A DNA stretch of 64,000 nucleotides from an uncultured Bradyrhizobium sp. (lineage in GTDB: Bacteria > Pseudomonadota > Alphaproteobacteria > Rhizobiales > Xanthobacteraceae): contig NZ_CAKZHY010000096.1 in the NCBI RefSeq assembly GCF_936928535.1, forward strand, positions 62,001-126,000, given 5' to 3'. Each line of letters begins with the position of its first letter. The first letter of the stretch is position 1. Both the position numbers and the translations under genes were made by a program. Positions 24,965-31,591 of this stretch are shown here, piece by piece. The notes under the pieces are model-generated. The model had not been told where the DNA came from and did not search any database. It saw only the letters and a list, made by a program, of their open reading frames with translations.

Positions 24965-27107
24965 GTGCGGGGTCGCGATGAAGCGCGATCAGGCCCTGTT
25001 GGCGCAGCACCTCAAGCCCGAACATGCAGACCTTGTCGGCCGGGATCGCCGATATCGTCCGGCTCGTCGGCGTCAATCGGCCAGCGATGTCCGATACGGT
25101 CCGCTCGCCATCGCATAGCCGGAGCAGTTGCGCCGAGAGCGGACTGAGCATCACCACATCCAGTCGCTTGTCGGCGTGCTGGCGCGTGGCGATGGTGGCC
25201 GGCTTACGCGGGATCCGGCGCAGGTCGCCCTTGCGTCGCAGGCAGCGGATGATGCGTTGATAGTCGGCGGTGCATTCGGTCAGAACGACACCATCGATGA
25301 GCCTCGGTACGAGGGTGATGTCCGAGACAGCGTGATCTTCCGCTGCAGCCTCCGAGGTCGGCGGAACGTCGGCAAGCAAAGCCCGTTCGTAGTCCAGGAT
25401 GGAATGAAGCACGCGCGGCGTTCGCGCAGATCGCGGTGCATAGTCGTCACGGACAAAGGCGATGAAGTCTTCGCAGAATGTCGCCGATGCATAGTAGCGG
25501 CTTTCCTGGAGATCGGGCCGCGGTCCTCGGTCGGAACGGGCTGCATACCATGCGCGGAAAGCCTCGAACGCCTTCGTCACGTCGCCGGAATCCTGGTGCA
25601 GGGCGACCAGCAGCCAACGGAAGCGGACGGATCCGTTCAGGAGGAAATCGCGCAGTTCGCGCAAATAGGAACGATCGAGTTCGGGCGTTGGGATCGAATA
25701 GAAATTCGGAAAGATGTCGACGTGGTTCTGGATCATCGCGCGGTCGACCGGATCCTGCCGCCATCCCTGATGCGACATGTCGGACAGGATATCGTCGAAA
25801 ACGAGTTGCTTGCGATGATGGGATTCCAGCGGTGTTTCCGCCAGCGGCGCCAGGATGTGGAGCTGCGGCTCGGCAAAGTCGAACCGCAGCGAATCCACAA
25901 AGAAATGGACGGTGTCGCGCAGGTCGTCCATCGTTTCGTCGGGGAAGCCGGTGATCAGCGAAACGGCGGTCGTAATCTGATGCCGATCCGTGGCTTCGAG
26001 GCGCGAGGCAGCCTCGGCGAGATCGATGTTCTTCTTGACGATGGTCTGGAGCCGGGCCGAGCCTGTTTCGATGCCGAAGAAGATCGCCTTGCAGCCGGCC
26101 CGCGCCATTGTCTCGATCATCTCCTCGTCGATGCAGTCGGTTCGTGCGCTGCAGTTCCAGTAGAACTGCTCACCCGTCGCGATGACCGCCTCGCAGAATG
26201 CAAGAACCCGCTTGCGGTCGACGGTGAACATGTCGTGGATCAGATCGAACGTCGTGATGCCGTAGGTGTCGCGCACGAGGCGCATCTGCGCGATGACCGT
26301 CTCTGGCGATTTCAGCCGGAATTTTCGGCGGAAGAAATCGTTGGTCGAGCAGAACGAGCAGGCAAACGGGCAGCCGCGGCCGAGCTCGAGCGGCACGTAG
26401 TGGCAATCCCTCAGTTCGGGGTAGATGTGAAAGGCCGGAAGCGGAATCTTGTCGAGATCGGCAATGACAGGTGCGTTTGGAGTCCGGACGATCTTGCCCC
26501 TGTCGCGATAGGTGATGCCGTGAATTCCCGAAGGGATAGCACCGCTCGCGATGGCGGCGATCAGCGCTGGAAGGCTCTCCTCCGCCTCGCCGCGAACGAT
26601 GACGTCGACGAAAGGATAGGCTTCCATCGTCGGGACATCCACCACCGAGGCCTGCGGGCCGCCGAAGATGATCGGTACGCCGGGCCGCCGGAGCTTCATT
26701 TGCTCTGCGATGCGGATCGTCAACGGATAGCTGCTGCAGATCGAGCTGAACCCCAGCACATCGAATGCGAGCCGATCGAGCTCGGATGCAACATAGGAGC
26801 AGAAGTCGGATTTTGACGCGGGATCGCCGGGTGCACGCAGATAGCTGTAATAGAGCCGATTGAGGTCGACAATCCGGGGCGAAGCGCCGCACTGCTCGAG
26901 CACGGCAGCCAGGCTGAGCACGCCGATCGGTGCATGCTCGGCGATGAGCCGGATCGCCTCGCTCTCCGCGACCTCGGGATCCTCGAAATCGGTCACGGTC
27001 GGTGGGCCGACGAGGCAAACCTTCAGCGCACCGCCGGGCGACAAGCGGAGTGACGAACTCTCTGTGCACTCGGTTTCGCCGAGTGCCGACGATGGTTCAT
27101 GCAGCAT
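24936..27107 (-). CDS. B12-binding radical SAM protein with PqqD-like C-terminal domain
   Basis: The 723-residue protein has a cobalamin-binding Rossmann domain at about 28-175 (KVCLVGPPTV, GVLSLAAVLEQCG, PIIFGGPQAS). A radical SAM domain starts with the cluster motif Cys246-x3-Cys250-x2-Cys253 (GRGCPFACSFCS), followed by FFGIETGS and ITGFPDET. The helical part runs to about 640. The last 80 residues (LSPLSAQLLRLCDGERTVSD then IAGRL, ending GLEVLRQQGLIAL) resemble PqqD/RRE peptide-binding domains. Such a layout suits a peptide-modifying C-methyltransferase, but this is inferred. It starts 63 bases after a 66-codon peptide gene with its own strong start site. The 3' end overlaps a protease gene. 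Confidence 0.85.
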   Translation of the reverse strand: MLHEPSSALGETECTESSSLRLSPGGALKVCLVGPPTVTDFEDPEVAESEAIRLIAEHAPIGVLSLAAVLEQCGASPRIVDLNRLYYSYLRAPGDPASKSDFCSYVASELDRLAFDVLGFSSICSSYPLTIRIAEQMKLRRPGVPIIFGGPQASVVDVPTMEAYPFVDVIVRGEAEESLPALIAAIASGAIPSGIHGITYRDRGKIVRTPNAPVIADLDKIPLPAFHIYPELRDCHYVPLELGRGCPFACSFCSTNDFFRRKFRLKSPETVIAQMRLVRDTYGITTFDLIHDMFTVDRKRVLAFCEAVIATGEQFYWNCSARTDCIDEEMIETMARAGCKAIFFGIETGSARLQTIVKKNIDLAEAASRLEATDRHQITTAVSLITGFPDETMDDLRDTVHFFVDSLRFDFAEPQLHILAPLAETPLESHHRKQLVFDDILSDMSHQGWRQDPVDRAMIQNHVDIFPNFYSIPTPELDRSYLRELRDFLLNGSVRFRWLLVALHQDSGDVTKAFEAFRAWYAARSDRGPRPDLQESRYYASATFCEDFIAFVRDDYAPRSARTPRVLHSILDYERALLADVPPTSEAAAEDHAVSDITLVPRLIDGVVLTECTADYQRIIRCLRRKGDLRRIPRKPATIATRQHADKRLDVVMLSPLSAQLLRLCDGERTVSDIAGRLTPTSRTISAIPADKVCMFGLEVLRQQGLIALHRDPAPSASQGLAC

Positions 27108-27170
27108 GGCTCGCCGCCCTTGATGTTACCGGCGACATGGAATGCCGTTGCCTCAGTGGTACGTAATCCC

Positions 27171-27371
27171 TCAGGCCTTCGGCCTGGAGAACACGATCAC
27201 GACAACGACGACCACGACGATGCGTCGGCGCGCAAGCACCTCCGGGCCGCCGAGGTGTGTCACGACCTCGTTCTTGAAGTTCTTCTTGAGCGAATTGATC
27301 TGGGCTTTGGAAAGCCCGATATCCGGGAGAGTGAGAACGACCTTATGTTCGGTGTTCTTTGCTGCTGCCAT
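27171..27371 (-). CDS. 66-residue peptide with Arg-Arg-Arg and poly-valine tail, candidate modified-peptide precursor
   Basis: The peptide runs MAAAKNTEHKVVLTLPDIGL, then SKAQINSLKKNFKNEVVTHL, then GGPEVLARRR and IVVVVVVVIVFSRPKA. The first 50 residues look like a charged, partly helical leader; the last 16 hold seven consecutive Val flanked by Ile. The valines use mixed codons (GTC, GTG, GTT), so this is not a simple DNA repeat. GAGGAG six bases before the ATG is an excellent ribosome binding site. The tract is too short for a membrane helix. Its position ahead of the B12 radical SAM gene makes a precursor role plausible; I know no characterised homologue. Confidence 0.6.
   Translation of the reverse strand: MAAAKNTEHKVVLTLPDIGLSKAQINSLKKNFKNEVVTHLGGPEVLARRRIVVVVVVVIVFSRPKA
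27172..27186 (-). other. GC-rich hairpin over the peptide stop codon
   Basis: CAGGCC-GAA-GGCCTG forms a perfect six-base stem in the minus-strand RNA, built from the last codons and stop of the peptide gene. No U-run follows, so it is not a standard terminator. It could reduce read-through into the radical SAM gene or stabilise the peptide mRNA. Confidence 0.35.
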
Positions 27372-27475
27372 AGGATGCTCCTCACCGTTGTGGAGAGTAA
27401 CTTTCGTGAACTTGCTCGGCGGACGGTAATCGTCGGAACCGAAACGAAAGCGCAGTGGCCTATCGAAATCGCAGT

Positions 27476-27493
27476 CTCGCGACTAAGCGCGAG
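27476..27493. promoter_or_regulatory. CTCGCG-N6-CGCGAG palindrome at the start of the peptide transcript
   Basis: A perfect six-base inverted repeat lies just downstream of the candidate -10 element for the peptide gene. The same hexamer reappears in a second inverted repeat at 27571-27598, on the other side of the promoter. Operator function is inferred from the position. Confidence 0.35.
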
Positions 27494-27498
27494 TGGAT

Positions 27499-27527
27499 TT
27501 TGTAATCCTGCTGAAAAGAACTGTCAA
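27499..27527 (-). promoter_or_regulatory. Candidate sigma-70 promoter for the peptide/radical SAM unit
   Basis: On the minus strand TTGACA (27527-27522), a 17-base spacer and TACAAA (27504-27499) give a perfect -35 and a four-of-six -10. Transcription would begin near 27492, leaving an untranslated leader of roughly 120 bases before the peptide ATG. The rest of this 235-base gap holds no other gene. Confidence 0.55.
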
Positions 27528-27570
27528 CAAAGGGTTGTATTCATTAAGACTGGCAACTCTGTCGCATCCT

Positions 27571-27598
27571 GACGCGAGCATTGTCGGCAAAACTCGCG
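27571..27598. promoter_or_regulatory. ACGCGAG-N14-CTCGCGT inverted repeat upstream of the peptide promoter
   Basis: Seven-base arms match exactly and contain the same CGCGAG/CTCGCG hexamer as 27476-27493. It begins nine bases beyond the stop of the potassium channel gene, so a weak terminator is the alternative, although no U-run follows. Confidence 0.35.
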
Positions 27599-27606
27599 TA
27601 TCGCGT

Positions 27607-28281
27607 TCAATCCTGCCTGCGATGCTCGATCTCGAGCGTGACCAGGCGCGCCAGCAGCGTCGCCGGATAGAGCTGGCCGAAAATGGCTTCCATGTTGCAC
27701 AGGCTGCGCGCGACGGGGTGCAGCGGCGCGACGTCGCCGTACCCGGTCGTGGTCATGGTCGCGAAGCTGAAATAGATGACGTCGCTGGCGAGCCTCGGAC
27801 TGTCCGTCACCTTCATGCTGACAAAGGCAGCTGCATCCAGCGAGCCGATGAAGACGTAAAGGGCTGAGAAGATCACGGCGACCGTCAGGTACAGCAGCAC
27901 GGCACCGATCACGCGATGATAGGTCACGCGCCCCGGCGCGAAGGTCTGGCGCGCCACCGCCCAGGCCATCGTCGTTCCCACGATGAACCAGGAACCTGCA
28001 AACAGGTTGAGGTCGAGGATGGAGGGCGATCTGATCCTCAAGATGGCGCCGGTCACGATCATGGCGAGCGCGACTAACATGCCGACCACCGCGACCGGAC
28101 TGCCCGAGATCACGAAGATGCCGGCGACGAGCAGCAGCGCCAGCACGAGCTCGGACACCTGGAACGCGAACAGCCCGAGCGCCTGCAACGGCGAGATCAC
28201 GAACATCATGATCACCAGCAACACCGTCAGCACCGTGAGGGCGGGATCGGCCCAGCGTTCGCGCAATTGATCGATGTTCAT
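27607..28281 (-). CDS. Potassium-channel-family membrane protein
   Basis: The 224-residue protein has about six hydrophobic segments. The last two flank a classical pore loop DVIYFSFATMTTTGYGDVAP, whose TTGYGD is a potassium selectivity filter. The C-terminus after the pore helix is short, with no RCK/TrkA or cyclic-nucleotide domain, so gating input is not visible. It follows the P450 gene by six bases on the same strand, which implies co-transcription, though a functional link between a P450 and a channel is unclear. The peptide gene follows 235 bases downstream behind its own candidate promoter. Confidence 0.85.
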   Translation of the reverse strand: MNIDQLRERWADPALTVLTVLLVIMMFVISPLQALGLFAFQVSELVLALLLVAGIFVISGSPVAVVGMLVALAMIVTGAILRIRSPSILDLNLFAGSWFIVGTTMAWAVARQTFAPGRVTYHRVIGAVLLYLTVAVIFSALYVFIGSLDAAAFVSMKVTDSPRLASDVIYFSFATMTTTGYGDVAPLHPVARSLCNMEAIFGQLYPATLLARLVTLEIEHRRQD

Positions 28282-28287
28282 GACGCC

Positions 28288-29508
28288 TCAGCCGATCGAG
28301 CAGGGGACGCTCAGAAAGCCGCGGAACCGCACCCGCCCGCCGCGCACCGGCTGGCCGTTCACGGCATAGTTCGGGAAGCGTGCCAGGAAACGCGAGATCG
28401 CAATCGCGCCTTCGAGCCGCGCCAGCGCCATGCCGGCGCATTGATGTGCACCGGTGGCGAAGGCAAGATGCCGGTTTGGTGTGCGCGCGACGTCGAAGCG
28501 TTCAGGGTCGGGAAATTGCGCAGGGTCGCGGTTGGCAGCGCCAATGCAGAGCGTCACCGACGTGCCGGCATCGAGCATGACGCCCCCAAGCTCGACCGGC
28601 TCGGTCGTCATGCGGTTGCCGAGCTGGTTCGAGCTTTCATAGCGCAGGATTTCCTCGACGGCCGTCTTGATCATGTCTGGGTTGTCGATCAGCCGCTGCT
28701 TCTGGTCGGGATTGCGATACAGCGCGACGAGGCCGTTGCCGATCAGATTGGTGGTGGTCTCGTGGCCGGCGTTGAGCAGGAAGATGCAATTGTGCAGCAG
28801 CTCCTTCTCGGTCAGCCGCTCGCCGTTCTCCTCCCCCTGGATCAGGCGCGTCAGCACGTCGCGTTCAGGGTTGCCCGGCTTTTGCCGGCGGCGGGTGACC
28901 GACGTCTCGAGATAGGCAAGGAAATCCGTCACCGCCTTGTTGCCGCGCGCGGCAGCATCAGGCGACACGACCGGCTCGAGTGCGCCCAGGATCGCCAGCG
29001 ACCAGTCGCGTAGCGGCGCGCGTTCGTCATGGGGAACATCAAGCAGATTACCGATCACCTCGATCGGAATCGAGGCGGCAAAATCCTCGATCAGCTCGCA
29101 ATGGCCCTTGGCGGCGATGGCATCGAGCAGGCCATCGACCAGCTTGATGAGATCGCCCTCCATGCCTGCGATCGCGCGCGGCGACAGCGCGCCCATGATC
29201 AGGCGCCGCACGCGGGTGTGGGCGGGCGGATCGTTAAAGACGAGGCTCGTGGTGTGGTGCTCGTAGAGCGGCGTGTCGCCATATTTCGGTGCGAACTCGC
29301 GCTTCTTGTCCGAGCTGAACGATTTCGTGTTCTTGTAGGTGGTGACGAGGTCGTCGTAGCGCGTCAGGAACACGGTGCCGCTCGCAAGGCGCTTGACTGG
29401 TTCGTTCTCCCGCAGTGCACGATAAGTCGGGTAGGGATCGTCGTAGAATTCGCTCGTCAGCTTCGCCAGGTCGAAACTGGCCGCCAATTCTTTCGCACTT
29501 GCGTTCAT
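28288..29508 (-). CDS. Bacterial cytochrome P450
   Basis: The 406-residue protein is a soluble class I P450. The I-helix oxygen-binding motif is LLNAGHETTTNLIGNG and the K-helix ExxR is in VEEILRYESSNQ. The heme loop reads LAFATGAHQCAGMALARLEG with Cys357 as the iron ligand; the canonical first Phe-x-x-Gly is kept, and the His-x-Cys is intact. Electron donors would be a ferredoxin and reductase, none adjacent; the reductase at 11578 is a distant candidate. It heads a minus-strand unit with a potassium channel. The substrate is unknown; the general layout resembles CYPs acting on terpenes or fatty acids. Confidence 0.92.
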   Translation of the reverse strand: MNASAKELAASFDLAKLTSEFYDDPYPTYRALRENEPVKRLASGTVFLTRYDDLVTTYKNTKSFSSDKKREFAPKYGDTPLYEHHTTSLVFNDPPAHTRVRRLIMGALSPRAIAGMEGDLIKLVDGLLDAIAAKGHCELIEDFAASIPIEVIGNLLDVPHDERAPLRDWSLAILGALEPVVSPDAAARGNKAVTDFLAYLETSVTRRRQKPGNPERDVLTRLIQGEENGERLTEKELLHNCIFLLNAGHETTTNLIGNGLVALYRNPDQKQRLIDNPDMIKTAVEEILRYESSNQLGNRMTTEPVELGGVMLDAGTSVTLCIGAANRDPAQFPDPERFDVARTPNRHLAFATGAHQCAGMALARLEGAIAISRFLARFPNYAVNGQPVRGGRVRFRGFLSVPCSIG

Positions 29509-29614
29509 CCGCCATACTCACCTGATGGCACCGATATGCCGTTTTCGCTCTTTCGAGCTTTGCTGGTCACCGTCTACACTCTCGCCGTGATTTGCTAGCC
29601 GACCGGACAGAAAA

Positions 29615-30157
29615 ATGCACGCCCGCGCTGACGCTGCCGACACGGCCTCGAACTGGCCGGACGATATTTTCGCGACCCTGCAACGCTTCGACGTCAGGCA
29701 GGTGCCTTACGTGCCGGACGCCGGCCATTCGAAGCTGATCCAGCGTGTGCTGGCCTCGTCCACGATGCGCGGCATTCCGCTGACGACGGAGGAGGAGGGC
29801 GTGGCGCTGCTCGCCGGCGCCTGGACCGGCGGCCAGCGCGGTGTGCTGCTGATGCAGTCGAGCGGCGTCGGCAATTGCATCAACATGCTGTCGCTGATCC
29901 CGATCCTGCGCTTTCCATTCCTCACCCTTGTAACCATGCGTGGCGAGTGGGGCGAGTTCAATCCATGGCAGGTGCCGATGGGCTCGACCACGCAGGGCGT
30001 GCTCGAGCTCTCCGGCATCAAGGTGCTGCGTGCCTCGAACGCCGCTGAAGTGCCTGCGGTGCTGGAGGCGGCCGCGGCCCAGGCCTACAACGCACTCACG
30101 CCCACCGCCGTCCTGCTGTCGCAGCGCCTGATCGGCGCCAAGGTTTTCACCAAATGA
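29615..30157 (+). CDS. Thiamine-diphosphate enzyme subunit, PYR domain (sulfo/phosphonopyruvate decarboxylase alpha-like)
   Basis: The 180-residue protein is a stand-alone PYR domain. It has VPYVPDAGHSKLIQRVLAS and PLTTEEEGVALLAGAWTGGQ; the Glu in the latter would activate the thiamine aminopyrimidine, and VLLMQSSGVGNCINMLSLI follows. The closest layout I know is the alpha subunit of sulfopyruvate or phosphonopyruvate decarboxylase. The partner PP domain overlaps it by four bases (ATGA at 30154). Together they would decarboxylate a 2-oxo acid to an aldehyde. No dedicated sulfonate or phosphonate genes are adjacent, so the natural substrate is uncertain. Confidence 0.8.
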   Translation: MHARADAADTASNWPDDIFATLQRFDVRQVPYVPDAGHSKLIQRVLASSTMRGIPLTTEEEGVALLAGAWTGGQRGVLLMQSSGVGNCINMLSLIPILRFPFLTLVTMRGEWGEFNPWQVPMGSTTQGVLELSGIKVLRASNAAEVPAVLEAAAAQAYNALTPTAVLLSQRLIGAKVFTK

Positions 30158-30744
30158 ACAAGGCCAATCTCCTCGACCGCCGCAAGGTGGTCTCCGCGCT
30201 GCTTGTTGACCGCAAGGACGTCGTCGCGATCGGGGGCCTCGGTGCCTCCACCAACGACATCACCGCCGTCGGCGACCATGCCCGCAACTTCTATCTCTGG
30301 GGCGGCATGGGCGGCGCCGCAATGATCGGGCTGGGGCTCGCGTTGGCGCAACCAAAATTGCCGGTGCTGGTCATCACCGGCGATGGCGAGATGCTGATGG
30401 GAATGGGCAGCCTTGCCACCATCGGGCTGCAGAAGCCGTCCAATCTCTCAATTGTGGTCCTCGACAACGAGGCCTATGGCGAGACCGGCGGCCAGACCAG
30501 CCACACCTCCGCCGCCGCCGATCTCGTCGGTGTCGCCAAGGCGTGCGGCATCGCCGACAGCCGGGCTGTTACGACCATGGCCGAGGTGGAAGCCTTTGCC
30601 AAAACCGTCCACGACCTCTCGACAGGCCCCCGCTTTGCCAATGTGAAGATCGACAGCGCGGGCGTCGAGCGGATCCTGCCGAGCCGGGACGGGACTTACA
30701 TCGTCAACCGGATCCGCGGCGACCTCGGCTTCCAGCCGATCTGA
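30154..30744 (+). CDS. Thiamine-diphosphate enzyme subunit, PP domain (sulfo/phosphonopyruvate decarboxylase beta-like)
   Basis: The 196-residue protein is the diphosphate-binding half. The metal/diphosphate motif spans VLVITGDGEMLMGMGSLATI to LSIVVLDNEAYGETGGQTSH, that is GDG followed about 28 residues on by the DNE turn. The start overlaps the alpha subunit stop, so equal production is expected. An alternative placement is the beta half of a related acetolactate-synthase-like enzyme split in two genes. Nothing else belongs to this two-gene unit before the TetR operator. Confidence 0.82.
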   Translation: MNKANLLDRRKVVSALLVDRKDVVAIGGLGASTNDITAVGDHARNFYLWGGMGGAAMIGLGLALAQPKLPVLVITGDGEMLMGMGSLATIGLQKPSNLSIVVLDNEAYGETGGQTSHTSAAADLVGVAKACGIADSRAVTTMAEVEAFAKTVHDLSTGPRFANVKIDSAGVERILPSRDGTYIVNRIRGDLGFQPI

Positions 30745-30869
30745 CGCCGGTCCCTGGATCGGGGTCCCCGTAGGCGGCGTTCGCCCCGGCGGAGGTAAGT
30801 TGTGACCTATTTCCAACAGTTCCCACCCATCTAGGTTGCGTCGCACCATTTGGCTTGACTTTTGCGTGG

Positions 30870-30885
30870 GTGAGTGCTTACTCAC
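30870..30885. promoter_or_regulatory. Operator GTGAGT-GCTT-ACTCAC for the TetR/RND operon
   Basis: A perfect six-base inverted repeat with a four-base centre lies five bases before ATG 30890. Upstream, TTGACT (30855-30860) with an 18-base spacer to TACTCA makes a promoter whose -10 falls inside the palindrome. A TetR dimer here would block its own transcription. The start point would be so near 30890 that the mRNA may be leaderless. Confidence 0.6.
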
Positions 30886-30889
30886 TAAC

Positions 30890-31591
30890 ATGAGCTCATT
30901 GCGTATGACGAGCGACCTGAGGCGTCAATTGATCCTCGGAGCCGCGAAGCGCTGCTTTGCCCGACATGGCTATAACGGCACCACGACCAAGAGCGTGGCG
31001 GCCGCCGCTGCCATTTCCGAGGCATTGCTGTTCAAGCATTTCCCGTCCAAGGCGGCGCTGTACGCCGAAATACTCAGCGACGAATGCGAGGCGGACCCGG
31101 CGCTGATGGAACTGCTCGAGCGGGAGCCGTCGACGGCCACCCTGGTCGAGCTGATCCGCAGCATGGTCCAGCATTTCCTGCTGATCGCCGACGGTCCCGA
31201 CCAGGAAGAGGCCCAGCGCCTGCGACTGATGGTCACCAGCCATCTGGATGACGGTGAGTTTGCCCGTTTGCTATATGCCAAGATCGAGACGCTGATCGGC
31301 GCGGTCTTCGTCGCCTCGCTCGAACGCGCCGTCGCTGCCGGGGATGCGCGGGCCTATGGGAGTGAGCCGCTCAACCTGTTCTGGTTTGCGCATCACACGG
31401 TGATGACCGCTGCGCTGACCAGGCTGCCCTCGGCGCACTGTCTCGCCTATGGCGGGGCGAACGATCTGGAGCGGCAGCTCTGTGGATTTCTCCTGAGAGG
31501 CATCGGACTTAACGACGCCGCAATTGCTTCGCATCTGGGCCACGAATTGGCCCCGGGTGCGGACAAGACGGCGATTGCAGAGAGTGCATGA
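30890..31591 (+). CDS. TetR/AcrR-family repressor of the RND efflux operon
   Basis: The 233-residue protein has the TetR helix-turn-helix at about 10-55: RRQLILGAAKRCFARHGYNG, then TTTKSVAAAAAISEALLFKH, then FPSKAALYAEIL. The rest is a helical ligand domain. ATG 30890 is chosen over one five codons later (30905) because it follows the promoter-operator at the expected start point; neither has a ribosome binding site. Its last bases overlap the adaptor gene start (ATGA at 31588-31591), so regulator, adaptor and pump are one unit under negative feedback. The inducer is unknown. Confidence 0.9.
   Translation: MSSLRMTSDLRRQLILGAAKRCFARHGYNGTTTKSVAAAAAISEALLFKHFPSKAALYAEILSDECEADPALMELLEREPSTATLVELIRSMVQHFLLIADGPDQEEAQRLRLMVTSHLDDGEFARLLYAKIETLIGAVFVASLERAVAAGDARAYGSEPLNLFWFAHHTVMTAALTRLPSAHCLAYGGANDLERQLCGFLLRGIGLNDAAIASHLGHELAPGADKTAIAESA

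Noticed and set aside
25128..26816. A 562-codon plus-strand frame opposite the radical SAM gene
   Set aside because: The opposite strand carries the cobalamin and CxxxCxxC motifs; the plus frame has neither.
27198..27225. Poly-valine run as a microsatellite or sequencing artefact
   Set aside because: The codons vary (GTC, GTG, GTT) and the frame is open with a strong ribosome binding site, so slippage or a homopolymer error does not explain it.
27171..27371. Poly-valine peptide as a small single-pass membrane protein
   Set aside because: The hydrophobic run is only about 11 residues, short for a membrane span, and beta-branched Val favours strands. Not fully excluded.
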